Below are positions 7,751 to 16,820 of a stretch of DNA of 30,357 nucleotides, in pieces. The DNA comes from JADHUC01 sp964617665 (GTDB lineage: Bacteria > Planctomycetota > Planctomycetia > Pirellulales > Pirellulaceae). The first letter of the stretch is position 1. Each line of letters opens with the position of its first letter. The stretch spans positions 1 to 30,357 of the forward strand of contig CAZUAH010000118.1 in NCBI GenBank assembly GCA_964617665.1. Direction: 5' to 3'. The notes below the pieces were generated by a model. It was not told where the DNA came from, searched no databases, and saw nothing but the letters and a program-made list of their open reading frames with translations. The position numbers were made by a program, and so were the translations under genes.

Positions 7751-10132
7751 ATGTCAAAGACGTTTTCGTTAGCCGAGGGCATCGTTCGAGGAATAGCGGG
7801 CATGTTTCTCGCTCGGGACAATGGCCCCAAGCTACGTGGGATGGGACCATTGTCCCGTCCTGACGCGGTTGTTTCTCGAACGATGCTAATGTTGCTTCTG
7901 TCTGTCGCCCTACCGGCACTCGCCGACGACGTGCTGGTCGAAGCCGAGAGCTTGGACAAACACGGCGGTTGGAAACTGGACACGCAGTTCATCGACATCA
8001 TGGGTTCGCCCTATTTGCTCGCGCATGGTTTGGGCCGGCCTGTCGATGACGCGAGGACCACGGTCGAGTTTCCCGCAGCGGGTAAGTACCGCGTATTCGT
8101 TCGCACCAAGGATTGGGTCGCCAAATGGAACGCTCCTGGAAAGCCGGGGCAATTCCAGTTGCTCATCAACGACGAACCGCTTAAGGAAGCCTTTGGCACC
8201 AAGAATGCCGATTGGTTCTGGCACGACGGCGGCGTTGTGGATATCGAACAGAAGACCGCCCAACTGGCCCTGCACGATTTGACCGGCTTCGACGGCCGGT
8301 GCGACGCGATCTTCTTCACAACTGACTTGGATTCTGCCCCGCCCAACGAGTTCGACATACTCCCAAGCTGGCGACGTCGACTGCTGGGCCTGCCAGACGA
8401 ACCGACCGAAGAGAGCGGATACGACCTGGTCGTCGTGGGCGGCGGCTATCCAGGCATGGGAGCGGCTATCTCCGCCGCGCGAATGGGGTGCAAGGTCGCT
8501 CTGATTCAAAACCGGCCCGTGCTGGGCGGTAATGGTTCAAGCGAAGTCCGCGTCTGGGCCAACGGCCTGATGCGACGTGGACGATTCCCCCGCATCGGCG
8601 AGATCATCGAGGAGTTCGAGGATGACGCAAAGAAATCGCCGGGGCGAGCCGAGGAGTTCGGAGACGACAAGAAGGAAGCGGTCATCCGGGACGAGAAGAA
8701 CATCGACTTGTTCCTGAACCACCACGCTTATCAGGTGGAAATGGAAGGCGACCGAATCGCCGCGATCCTCGCCTTCGACACACGCACCAGCGAACGCAAA
8801 CGCTTCACGGGGCGGCACTTCTGCGACTGCACGGGCCACGGGACGGTCGGATATCTGGCCGGCGCTCACTACGACATGACGCCGAAAGGCCGGATGGGCA
8901 TGAGCAACATGTGGCGATGGGACGAAGCGGACAAGCCGACTTCGTTTCCGGAAACCCTGTGGGCGTTGGATTTGCAGATGGAGGACTTCCCCTACCCGCG
9001 CGATCATCATGGACAATGGTTCTGGGAAAGCGGCTTTGACAAGAACCCGATCAACGATGCCGAAGCCATCCGCGACTGGAATCTGCGGGCGGTCTACGGC
9101 GCTTTCAACGCCATGAAGAACGGAGGGGGTGCCGAGAAGCACAAGAACGCTGTGTTGACATGGATCGCCTACATCGGCGGCCCGCGCGAGTCGCGGCGAT
9201 TGCTGGGCGACGTGATTCTGACCGGTGAAGACATCGCGGCCAAACGCGACTTCCCCGACGGCTGTGTGCCCAGCACGTGGTCGATCGACCTACATTATCC
9301 CAAGCAGCAATACGCAAAGAAGTACCCGGACAATCCGTTCATCTCGTATGCAAAATTCGACAGAAGTGTCGATCGGACGTATGGCTATCCCGTACCCTAT
9401 CGCTGTTTCTACTCGCGAAATGTGCCGAATTTGTTCATGGCTGGCCGTTGTGTCAGCGTGACGCACGAAGCTCTCGGCACGGTCCGCGTGATGAACACCT
9501 GTGGGATGATGGGCGAAGTGGTCGGTAAAGCAGCCGCGATCTGCGCGATACACGACTGCTCGCCTCGTGACGTCCATGACAAGCATCTGGATGAGCTGAA
9601 GGAGTTGATGAGACTACCGGGCAAAGCCCGACGCGCGACGGTGGACAGCGAAATCGTAATCCCCGATGACGTTCCGCCCGAAGCGCCGGCTCACGGTCCG
9701 CCAACTGGGCTCGATCCCGCGACACTGCCTGGTCTGGTGATTGACGATCGGCAAGCCAAGAAACAGGGTAAATGGACTGAAGGCCAGGGTCTGAAAGGCT
9801 ACGTCGGCTACAACTACTTGTACGGATCGCCAGATTCGGGAGCCACCGTCCGTTTCGAGTTCAAACCGCCAACCACGGGACCTTTCGAGGTTCGCTTGGC
9901 TTACCAGACGCATGAGAATCGGGCGACCAACGCACCCGTGACGGTCCACAGTGTGGACGGTGAAAAGACGACCCGCATCAACATGCGAGAGCCCGCGCCG
10001 TTGCCACAAGGCTTCATCTCGCTGGGCGAGTTCAACTTCAAGGCAGACCAGACGGCTGCCGTCGTCATCGCCACCGATGACGCAGGCGGAACAGTCCACG
10101 CCGATGCGATTCAGGTTCTGCCGGTCAAATGA
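7751..10132 (+). CDS. FAD-dependent oxidoreductase with flanking beta-sandwich domains, golvesin-type C-terminus
   Basis: 793 residues. Residues about 59-205 form a beta-rich, CBM-like region. YDLVVVGGGYPGMGAAISAA (from about 224) is a Rossmann FAD-binding motif, followed by LGGNGSSEVRVW, typical of the FAD_oxidored (PF12831) family. Residues about 661-791 match the golvesin/Xly C-terminal-like domain (VIDDRQAK, YQTHENRATNAPVTV). The AGGAG ten bases before the 7751 ATG supports that start. The signal-peptide-like stretch MLMLLLSVALPALAD begins only at codon 45, however, and codons 22-36 are encoded by a hairpin repeat (7814-7857), so the native start or leader is disturbed. A start at 7883 is possible but lacks a ribosome site. 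Operonic with both sulfatases; a role in oxidising a sugar or uronic-acid unit is inference. Confidence 0.88.
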   Translation: MSKTFSLAEGIVRGIAGMFLARDNGPKLRGMGPLSRPDAVVSRTMLMLLLSVALPALADDVLVEAESLDKHGGWKLDTQFIDIMGSPYLLAHGLGRPVDDARTTVEFPAAGKYRVFVRTKDWVAKWNAPGKPGQFQLLINDEPLKEAFGTKNADWFWHDGGVVDIEQKTAQLALHDLTGFDGRCDAIFFTTDLDSAPPNEFDILPSWRRRLLGLPDEPTEESGYDLVVVGGGYPGMGAAISAARMGCKVALIQNRPVLGGNGSSEVRVWANGLMRRGRFPRIGEIIEEFEDDAKKSPGRAEEFGDDKKEAVIRDEKNIDLFLNHHAYQVEMEGDRIAAILAFDTRTSERKRFTGRHFCDCTGHGTVGYLAGAHYDMTPKGRMGMSNMWRWDEADKPTSFPETLWALDLQMEDFPYPRDHHGQWFWESGFDKNPINDAEAIRDWNLRAVYGAFNAMKNGGGAEKHKNAVLTWIAYIGGPRESRRLLGDVILTGEDIAAKRDFPDGCVPSTWSIDLHYPKQQYAKKYPDNPFISYAKFDRSVDRTYGYPVPYRCFYSRNVPNLFMAGRCVSVTHEALGTVRVMNTCGMMGEVVGKAAAICAIHDCSPRDVHDKHLDELKELMRLPGKARRATVDSEIVIPDDVPPEAPAHGPPTGLDPATLPGLVIDDRQAKKQGKWTEGQGLKGYVGYNYLYGSPDSGATVRFEFKPPTTGPFEVRLAYQTHENRATNAPVTVHSVDGEKTTRINMREPAPLPQGFISLGEFNFKADQTAAVVIATDDAGGTVHADAIQVLPVK
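7814..7857. repeat. 44-bp inverted repeat inside the oxidoreductase 5' end
   Basis: Arms CGGGACAATGGCCCCA (7814-7829) and TGGGACCATTGTCCCG (7842-7857) are inverted copies matching 15 of 16, around a 12-base loop. It lies in frame between the ribosome-binding site and the signal-peptide-like codons of the oxidoreductase gene, and looks like an inserted REP-like element. I noticed no second copy in this window. Confidence 0.75.
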
Positions 10133-10165
10133 GCATCGACGGAGACACTGGAAGTCCTGAAAGTC

Positions 10166-10198
10166 CCCTCTCCCGCTGGGAGAGGGTTAGGGAGAGGG
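10166..10198. repeat. CCCTCTCCC-GCT-GGGAGAGGG hairpin plus a repeated GGGAGAGGG arm
   Basis: A nine-base perfect stem with a three-base loop (10166-10186) is followed by a second GGGAGAGGG at 10190-10198. It sits in the gap between the oxidoreductase and the second sulfatase. Motifs of this kind are widely dispersed in bacterial genomes. It may modulate readthrough into the sulfatase, but no T-run follows. Confidence 0.7.
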
Positions 10199-10259
10199 AG
10201 CCGTTTCTCCGCTTCTCGGGACACATTGATGCAACAACCAATTGAGAGGTAACAAACCG

Positions 10260-11747
10260 ATGCAAAAGACACGTCCCCTTGCGTTTCTCATCGTAACGAT
10301 CTGCGTGGTCTCAATCGTCTCAGGCAAATGCGTGTCAGCCGCTGATGCGAACGACAGCAGACCCAACATCCTATTTGCGATTGCCGACGATTGGGGCTGG
10401 CCACATGCGGGAGCTTATGGCGATCCCGCAGTGAAGACTCCCACGTTCGACCGTTTGGCTCGCGAAGGCGTGTTGTTTCAACACGCGTACGTTTCTTCGC
10501 CATCGTGTACGCCGTCGCGTGGCGCAATCCTGACCGGCCAATCGTTTTGGCGTTTGGAGGGGGCGGGGAACTTGTGGAGTGTGTTTCCCGACAAGTTCGG
10601 CACTTATCCAGAGATGCTGAAGAAAGCTGGTTATGAAGTTGGCGTCAGCAGCAAAGGCTGGGGGCCGGGACGTAGGGAGAGCCCCGGACGACAGTTGGTC
10701 GGAAAACCCTACCGAAACTTCCAAGACTTCCTTGCCAAACGATCCAAGGATAAGCCGTTCTGCTTCTGGCTAGGCAGCAGCGACCCACACCGGCCCTACA
10801 AGGCTGGTTCCGGCGCGGCCAGCGGCATGGATCTTGAACAGATCAAGCTATTTGGCTGCTTCCCGGACTCGCCGGAAGTGCGCAGCGATGTGGCCGACTA
10901 TTACTTCGAGTGCCAACGGTTTGACGCACTGGTCGGCTCGGCAATGGCAGCATTGAAGGAGATTGGCCAGTTGGACAATACGGTGATCGCAATGACCGGC
11001 GATCACGGAATGCCTTTCCCACGCTGCAAAGGCAATTTGTACGATTCGGGGTCACGCGTTCCACTGGCCGTACGTTGGGACGCCAACGTGAAGCCGAATC
11101 GGACGATCGACGACTTTGTGAGCTTGACTGATCTGGCGCCGACATTCCTGGAAATCGCCGGAGTTACTCGGCCGAAAGACATGACCGGACGCAGCTTGAT
11201 GCCGATTCTGAGCAGTGGGGAATCCGGGCAGGTCGATCCCGCTCGCGACTCCGTACTGATCGGTAGAGAGCGGCATGTTCCAGGGCAAGAGACGCCGGAC
11301 ATGGGCGGCTACCCTTGCCGGGCGATCCGCACGCACGAGTTCCTGTACATCCGCAACTTCCGGCCCGATCGCTGGCCGGCGGGCACACCCAATTACGACA
11401 AGGCTGCCATTCCGGGTGCGTGGTTCGCGGATTGCGACAACGGTGCGACCAAGACCTATATGGTCGAGAATCGTGAACGAGACGCGCTCCATCGCAAGTT
11501 GTACGATGCATCGTTTGCCAAGCGTCCGGCCGAAGAACTGTATGACATGTCGAAGGATCCCGAGCAATTAACAAACGTGGCCGACGATCCCGCATACAGC
11601 GACGTGAAGACGAAGCTGTCCGAGCGTTTGACCGCCGGCCTCAAATCAAGCGGCGACCCGCGCGTCGTGGGTGGAGGCGAGAAGTTCGACGAGTATCCCT
11701 ATCTAGGCGGCGCGCCAAAGTACCCAGGCTGGAAACCGAAGAGGTAG
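10260..11747 (+). CDS. Secreted type I sulfatase, heparan-N-sulfatase-like
   Basis: 495 residues when started at the ATG at 10260, which has AGAGG about nine bases upstream; a TTG 18 bases earlier is less likely. A signal peptide spans about residues 1-28. RPNILFAIADDWGW gives the Asp43/Asp44 metal ligands, and C83-T-P-S-R is a canonical formylglycine site. AMTGDHGMPFPRCKGNLYDS carries the second metal-site motif. The opening (DDWGWPHAGAYGD, SCTPSRGAILTGQ, then WRLEGAGNLWS) resembles the sulfamidase/heparan-N-sulfatase type more than classical arylsulfatases. That assignment is from memory of the family. It ends 32 bases from the convergent DUF4838 gene. Likely co-expressed with the upstream oxidoreductase, though a hairpin lies in the 127-base gap. 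Confidence 0.92.
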   Translation: MQKTRPLAFLIVTICVVSIVSGKCVSAADANDSRPNILFAIADDWGWPHAGAYGDPAVKTPTFDRLAREGVLFQHAYVSSPSCTPSRGAILTGQSFWRLEGAGNLWSVFPDKFGTYPEMLKKAGYEVGVSSKGWGPGRRESPGRQLVGKPYRNFQDFLAKRSKDKPFCFWLGSSDPHRPYKAGSGAASGMDLEQIKLFGCFPDSPEVRSDVADYYFECQRFDALVGSAMAALKEIGQLDNTVIAMTGDHGMPFPRCKGNLYDSGSRVPLAVRWDANVKPNRTIDDFVSLTDLAPTFLEIAGVTRPKDMTGRSLMPILSSGESGQVDPARDSVLIGRERHVPGQETPDMGGYPCRAIRTHEFLYIRNFRPDRWPAGTPNYDKAAIPGAWFADCDNGATKTYMVENRERDALHRKLYDASFAKRPAEELYDMSKDPEQLTNVADDPAYSDVKTKLSERLTAGLKSSGDPRVVGGGEKFDEYPYLGGAPKYPGWKPKR

Positions 11748-11779
11748 GCAGAACACCGCAGAGCAGAACGTACGGGTAG

Positions 11780-14700
11780 TCACTCCGTGAACTCACGGAT
11801 CAATCGCGTCGCGTCTAGGTAGGGATCCCAGAGCAGTTTGGCTGCCACGTGACGCGACAGCGGCGATTGGTCGGCTTCCGCCGAAAGCGAAGGCGGAAGT
11901 TTGCCATTGCCAGACCGGGCAATATCTTTGATCTTCGAGGCCAACTCGTGCGCGGCCACAATCGACTCGTTACCGACGGCGCGCACCGTTCGCCCGCCGC
12001 GTCGCCAATCCAGCCGGACCGAGCGTTGGCGGAAGAACGGCCAATCCAACAGGTACAGTTCGTGCAGCAAGCCATTGGACAGATCGGGCGTACTGAGCCG
12101 ACTCGGCTGCCAGAAACGTGCGCCGTAGTCTTCAAGGTACCTGATTGCCCCGTCGACTGTGCCATTGTCGTCCGGTCCGGCAATGGCGATCCGTCCGTTG
12201 TGCGCGTTGATAACGAAACCACCCGGGCCAACGTGTACGAGTTCCTTCTCGTCGACACATCCTGAGGCCAAACACGCCTCGCGGCCTATCAGAATCACGT
12301 TTCCGGTGTCCTTGGTGACTGCCAGTCCGCTTGGATTGATAGGCAATCGTACCCCGGCCATCTTTTTCAAATGCCCTTGCAGGACACTCGCCGTGTCCAG
12401 TTGCCGTTCTGACGCATTTGGGCCGGTCAAGATGGCCAACACGGGGCTCACAGCTCGATGTTCGGTGAACGTGCGGAATCCTTCGCTGATCCATCGCGAT
12501 CCGTAATCCATGCCCACGTGTTTGTAGTGTTGCCGCTGCATGTATTGGTCGTACAACTCTCGTGGCACGGCGACTCCTCGCCCACGATTCGGTCGGAACT
12601 GACTCAGCCAGATGGCCTTGCCATCGTGTGGAAGAGTACTGGGAGTCGGCTTTGCGTTCGTCGCTGTCATTCCGAAGAAGACAAGTTCGGCGTCTTGGAC
12701 CTTGGGATAGGGGTAGTGATTGTCCTGCGGCCAGATGTCGAAGCCAATGCGTTCGACCTGCGTGTCCCAGTCCGCATACGTGAAACGACCTTTGCGATCA
12801 AAGTTGCGCATGTCGACCCGTACGATCTGCTCGCCAGCATGCAAGTCGATATCGCTGTGCACTTGATTGATGTACACGGTGATCGGCACGTCGCACGAGG
12901 CGCGGATGTGGAAATCCAGGTAGAAGCAGTCCGTAGCATCAATCGGCGGCTCAAAGACCCGTTCCGCGTAGAACCGTCCGGCATGAATCGTGATGTTGTG
13001 GTGCGGGATCACGGGCAGCTTGGCAAGCGGTGCTCGAATGGCGATTCCAGTTTGTGTTTCTTCACTCAGACATTCGATGCTCGTCTTGCTCGGTGGCGAG
13101 ATCAAGTCGGCCTGCGAGCCATCTGACAACCACTTCGCCGCCTCGTCAGCCGCGTGGAAAACGACGGAAACTGTCTTTGCGGCCAACACCGGCGGCTGGC
13201 GTTCCGGCTTACTCAGTTCTTTCAACAAATCGTCCAAGCCCGCGATGGCGCGGTCGTAGATGCCGGAACCGCCCTCTTGCTCGTCCGGCGCAACCTCGAT
13301 GCCCATGGATGCGACGGCCTTCAGGAACCCTTCGTTGTGCGTTCTCGATACGTATCTGTTGCCTAACGCTTCGTAGACTTGGTGAAGGCGTTTGGAAAGT
13401 CGGACATAGCGTTCAACGTCCTGTACGTACCGCGCGGCGGTACTTCTTAGATTCGCGTCTGCTTTCTCGGGATGCGTGTTTTGGAGGACAAGTTGCATGC
13501 CTTCCAGAGCACCTGCCAGTATCCTCGCCCGAGTCGGTTCACCCGCTTCGTCCGCCAGTTCGACGGCTCGTTCGGCGAGTTCCCTTGTTTCCCGAATGAA
13601 ATCGGCGTCACGGAAAGGATACCGCGTATGCTTGAGGTTTTTCTCGATGGCCTCCCGACGCAGTCGCTGGTATCGTCCCATCGGCTCGGCCGCAGGGCCG
13701 TAATAGGCGTCGATGAACTCCGACACCAAATCTTCGGTGTTCAGCAGTGGGTCCCACAGCAGGTTCGCATTCACCCACTGGAATAAATCGCCGCGGCCGC
13801 CGCAGGAATAGAACACTCGCGCGTTGTTCTTCGCCAGGAACTTCAGACGATCTGCCTGGCCGTACACCCAGGCGCCCGGATAGTCGTACAGGCCCATTTG
13901 GTCCGGGAACATCATGGCCCAGGCCATGTACTCTTTCATGGCCGTGATGTTCAACGGACTGGCCCAGGTGACGGCGGACGTGGTGCGCGAGTCCCAGTAC
14001 CATGGACAGTACATGACCACGACGTTCGATTCAGGTTTGACGTTTACCGGAGGTTGAGTCGATCCGGAGTAAGCCAGCGCAAGCATTACGTTTTCCGGAT
14101 ACTCCTTTTTGACAGCCCGGGCGACCGAGTTGACCCACTTTAGATAACGCCCCGTACACGAACGCGGCTTTGGGTCCATGGCAAGGCACTGAGGACACTG
14201 ACACGGACTGGTATCGCCATCGGTGATATGGAAAAACCGGCGTTGATGCTGGATCCCCATCCACTCGATCGCACGATCGGCCGCGATGCGATGGACGTCC
14301 GGATTGCTCAGACAAAGGGCGACTCTCGCATTCTGCGTGTCTTTCGGAATTCGCCCGCCGCCTTTCATGGCGAAGTACTCCGGGTGGTTGTCGTAGTAGT
14401 TGGCCATAGGCACCAGATACGGTGCCGTGTGATCGCCGCCCAACCATCCCTTGCCTTTGAAGTACTCGTGGTCCTGGACAAAACGGAACTCGCCAAGACC
14501 GTATTCCCGCAGCGAAGCCCCCCAGCGTCCTTGATCCAGATATCCCAACAGATCACGACGCGAGAAGAGAGGTTTGCTGGCAACCGTGAAGGGGGCCAGC
14601 TTGCCATCTTCAAGCGGTTGGTGGGCTGCCACCGCATTGAAGCTGCGCCACGGGTACGTCTTCAGTCCCAATCGTCGCAATAGCGCGTACGTTGCATAGA

Positions 14701-15100
14701 TGGTCCCTTGCGGGGCATAGCCGGCCAACACAATGCAGTCCGCCGAACTCTTGATGACATAGCCATCGTACTTGACCGCCGCCAATTCCTCCTCCGTGAT
14801 AGCTCCCGTGGCGACTGCCATCCGTCTGCCGACCAGAATCGCGTGTTCGCCCTCGTTTGGCTGCTCGGTGGTGATGCTCAGTTCGACGCCATAGAGGCTC
14901 TGCAAATGCGCCTGCAACACATCCGCCATGGACCGTTCGGCAGGCAAAGGCTCCGCAGGCAGACATATCCGAGTGAATTGGCCAACACGGATATTCCCAT
15001 CCGCAGACAACACGTCGCCGAGCGTGAGACTTGTGCTGAAGACGACGGCAAAAAGAGCCAAGGAAAACACAACACATCTGGTTGCGTCGACGCGTCTCAT
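11780..15100 (-). CDS. Secreted DUF4838 / alpha-glucuronidase-like protein with partial second copy at C-terminus
   Basis: 1106 residues with a signal peptide (1 to about 28). Residues about 29-165 resemble the N-terminal domain of GH67-type alpha-glucuronidases (AILVGRR, GYVIKSSADCIVLAG, YATYALLRRLGLKTYPWRSF). Residues about 170-500 form the DUF4838 region with HITDGDTSPCQCPQC and NANLLWDPLLNTEDLVSEF. A beta-rich middle (about 640-800) follows. From about 885 a second N-terminal-type domain appears (VLQGHLKKMAGVRLPI, VILIGREACLASG, AIRYLEDYGARFWQPS). The protein then jumps to AAKLLWDPYLDATRLIREF, matching the earlier LLWDPLLN segment, and stops. The tail is therefore a second copy lacking most of the catalytic-like region. 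GGAGGAGG about eight bases upstream supports the start. A role in handling uronic-acid-containing polymer is inferred from family and neighbours. Confidence 0.85.
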   Translation of the reverse strand: MRRVDATRCVVFSLALFAVVFSTSLTLGDVLSADGNIRVGQFTRICLPAEPLPAERSMADVLQAHLQSLYGVELSITTEQPNEGEHAILVGRRMAVATGAITEEELAAVKYDGYVIKSSADCIVLAGYAPQGTIYATYALLRRLGLKTYPWRSFNAVAAHQPLEDGKLAPFTVASKPLFSRRDLLGYLDQGRWGASLREYGLGEFRFVQDHEYFKGKGWLGGDHTAPYLVPMANYYDNHPEYFAMKGGGRIPKDTQNARVALCLSNPDVHRIAADRAIEWMGIQHQRRFFHITDGDTSPCQCPQCLAMDPKPRSCTGRYLKWVNSVARAVKKEYPENVMLALAYSGSTQPPVNVKPESNVVVMYCPWYWDSRTTSAVTWASPLNITAMKEYMAWAMMFPDQMGLYDYPGAWVYGQADRLKFLAKNNARVFYSCGGRGDLFQWVNANLLWDPLLNTEDLVSEFIDAYYGPAAEPMGRYQRLRREAIEKNLKHTRYPFRDADFIRETRELAERAVELADEAGEPTRARILAGALEGMQLVLQNTHPEKADANLRSTAARYVQDVERYVRLSKRLHQVYEALGNRYVSRTHNEGFLKAVASMGIEVAPDEQEGGSGIYDRAIAGLDDLLKELSKPERQPPVLAAKTVSVVFHAADEAAKWLSDGSQADLISPPSKTSIECLSEETQTGIAIRAPLAKLPVIPHHNITIHAGRFYAERVFEPPIDATDCFYLDFHIRASCDVPITVYINQVHSDIDLHAGEQIVRVDMRNFDRKGRFTYADWDTQVERIGFDIWPQDNHYPYPKVQDAELVFFGMTATNAKPTPSTLPHDGKAIWLSQFRPNRGRGVAVPRELYDQYMQRQHYKHVGMDYGSRWISEGFRTFTEHRAVSPVLAILTGPNASERQLDTASVLQGHLKKMAGVRLPINPSGLAVTKDTGNVILIGREACLASGCVDEKELVHVGPGGFVINAHNGRIAIAGPDDNGTVDGAIRYLEDYGARFWQPSRLSTPDLSNGLLHELYLLDWPFFRQRSVRLDWRRGGRTVRAVGNESIVAAHELASKIKDIARSGNGKLPPSLSAEADQSPLSRHVAAKLLWDPYLDATRLIREFTE

Positions 15101-15227
15101 CTTCGAATCCTCCTCCCAATGACGATTTCTGATTGAAAACCATCGCGTGACGCAAGTAATCCTCTCATATCCAACAGCGCGGAGCTAGTGAGTGGTTGTG
15201 GAGCAAGCTCGTGGTCCTGAAAAAGTC

Positions 15228-15357
15228 GGGGAATTCGCATGTCGGATGGGTTGAAGATTTGAAGCCTTTGCGCGAAAACACGGAAGATTTCCAGTTTTTC
15301 GGTTTCCGCCGACCAAATCTTCGCCGCAAGGAGGCCCCTGGACGATGCGAATTCCCC
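15228..15357. repeat. Nested inverted repeats upstream of and overlapping the transposase start
   Basis: GGGGAATTCGCAT at 15228-15240 is perfectly inverted at 15345-15357, where ATGCGAATTCCCC also forms the transposase's first codons. A second, inner pair, GAAGATTTG and CAAATCTTC, lies between them. The leader could fold so that the start codon is base-paired. Confidence 0.7.
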
Positions 15358-16820
15358 AACGAAGTCAACTGCAATTGGATTGCCCGCCAGTCAGTCAAGT
15401 CGATCTCAACACGAACTGCCGACACCGGATTATACCCGTGCTGCGAGGCCTGCAACATCTGCACTCGCAAACTGAATTACTGGGCGAAATCCTGGACTTG
15501 ATCGAATGTGATGTTTTGGGCGATGCGGACCCCGATCAGGGACGGGAGGGCATGACGTACTGGCAAGTCCTGGTGCTGGCCGCCGCCAAGTCGGGCTGCA
15601 ATTTTACTTACGATGAACTTCACGACTTGGCCGAAAATCATCGCAACTTGCGAGCCATGATGCAAGTTGGCGACTGGGATGACGCATCCTTCAACTGGTA
15701 CAGAATCCGAGACAACCTTTGCCGACTGCGGCCAGAAACCATCGAGGGCATCAACCACTTGGTGGTCGGCGAGGGCCATCGCCTGGAACCGGAAGCCGCC
15801 GAAGCCGTTCGCGGCGATTCGTTCGTTTGCGAAACGAACATCCACTATCCGACCGAATCCAGCTTGATTGTGGACGGGCTGAAGAAGATTCTCGAGTTGG
15901 CACCGCAACTGGCGGAGGTGATCCGCTTTTCGGGCTGGCGCCAAAGCAAGTCGTTGTTCAAAAAATCCAAGCGTGCCAACCGGGAACTGTCGCGGCTGAA
16001 GAAAGGTCGCAACTACCAGCAGCGTCTGCAGGCTGGTTATGAAAAGCTGTTCCACGTCACCGATCTGATATTGCCGCGTTTGCAGGATATGCTGGACGTG
16101 GCGTTGGATCGGCTTCCCACGGACCAAGCCGGTTTGCCGGTGGGGCAAGCCAGCGAACTGTGCCAACAGTTGATGTATTGGCAGGCGGTGACCGAACACG
16201 TGGTCAACACGGCTTGGCGGCGAGTGATGGAAGGCGAACGGGTTCCCAACGGCGAGAAACTGTTCAGCTTGTTCGAGCCGGACACGGAGTTGATCCGACG
16301 AGGCAAGGCGGCCCAGCCGAATCAGTTCGGCCATCAAGTGCTGGTGATCGAAGACGCGGTGGGTTACATCTGTCATTACCAAGTGCTGGGCCGCGAGGAA
16401 AACGATCGGGACGTGCTGATTGAAGCGATGACGGTTCTGCAATCGCGTTTGGACCACCGCATCCAGCGAGCGTCTTTCGATCGAGGCTTTCACAGCGAAG
16501 AGAATCAGCAGGCGTTGGGCAAGCTGCTGACGCATCCTTGTTTGCCAAAGCCAGGATGCGTGCAAGCGGCCGAACAAGAAGAACACGCGACGGTGGAATT
16601 CCGCCGCAGCCGTCAGCGTCATTCGGGAATCGAATCGTCGATTGGCGCGTTGCAAAGCGGCAACGGTTTGGCACGTTGTCGAGACCGTTCGTCGGTGGGC
16701 TACGATCGTTACGTGGGGCTGGGTGTGTTGGGTCGCAACTTGTCGGTACTGGGCAAGCGGTTGTTACAACGAGAGGCCCCAGAAAGCGAGGCGGCCGCGA
16801 GCAAGCGGCAAGCCGCTTAG
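15345..16820 (+). CDS. ISNCY-like DDE transposase
   Basis: 491 residues, apparently full length. The early MTYWQVLVLAAAKSGCNFTY helical region is followed by CETNIHYPTESSLIVDGL near residue 162, a signature of this transposase group. Candidate catalytic residues are D158 (GDSFVCETNIHYP), D379 (SFDRGFHSEENQ) and E430 (RHSGIESSIGALQ). It would catalyse cut-and-paste movement of the surrounding element. The start at 15345 has AAGGAGG about ten bases upstream. The gene is intact, so the element may still be active or was recently inserted. A long antisense open frame in the same interval is a codon-bias shadow. Confidence 0.88.
   Translation: MRIPQRSQLQLDCPPVSQVDLNTNCRHRIIPVLRGLQHLHSQTELLGEILDLIECDVLGDADPDQGREGMTYWQVLVLAAAKSGCNFTYDELHDLAENHRNLRAMMQVGDWDDASFNWYRIRDNLCRLRPETIEGINHLVVGEGHRLEPEAAEAVRGDSFVCETNIHYPTESSLIVDGLKKILELAPQLAEVIRFSGWRQSKSLFKKSKRANRELSRLKKGRNYQQRLQAGYEKLFHVTDLILPRLQDMLDVALDRLPTDQAGLPVGQASELCQQLMYWQAVTEHVVNTAWRRVMEGERVPNGEKLFSLFEPDTELIRRGKAAQPNQFGHQVLVIEDAVGYICHYQVLGREENDRDVLIEAMTVLQSRLDHRIQRASFDRGFHSEENQQALGKLLTHPCLPKPGCVQAAEQEEHATVEFRRSRQRHSGIESSIGALQSGNGLARCRDRSSVGYDRYVGLGVLGRNLSVLGKRLLQREAPESEAAASKRQAA

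Noticed and set aside
11784..11799. 7-bp stem TCCGTGA/TCACGGA near the convergent gene ends as a terminator
   Set aside because: The loop is only two bases, it lies inside the DUF4838 coding end and has no T-run.
15477..16655. Long antisense open frame (about 390 codons) opposite the transposase
   Set aside because: It mirrors the transposase reading frame, has no family features, and a coherent DDE transposase explains the interval.
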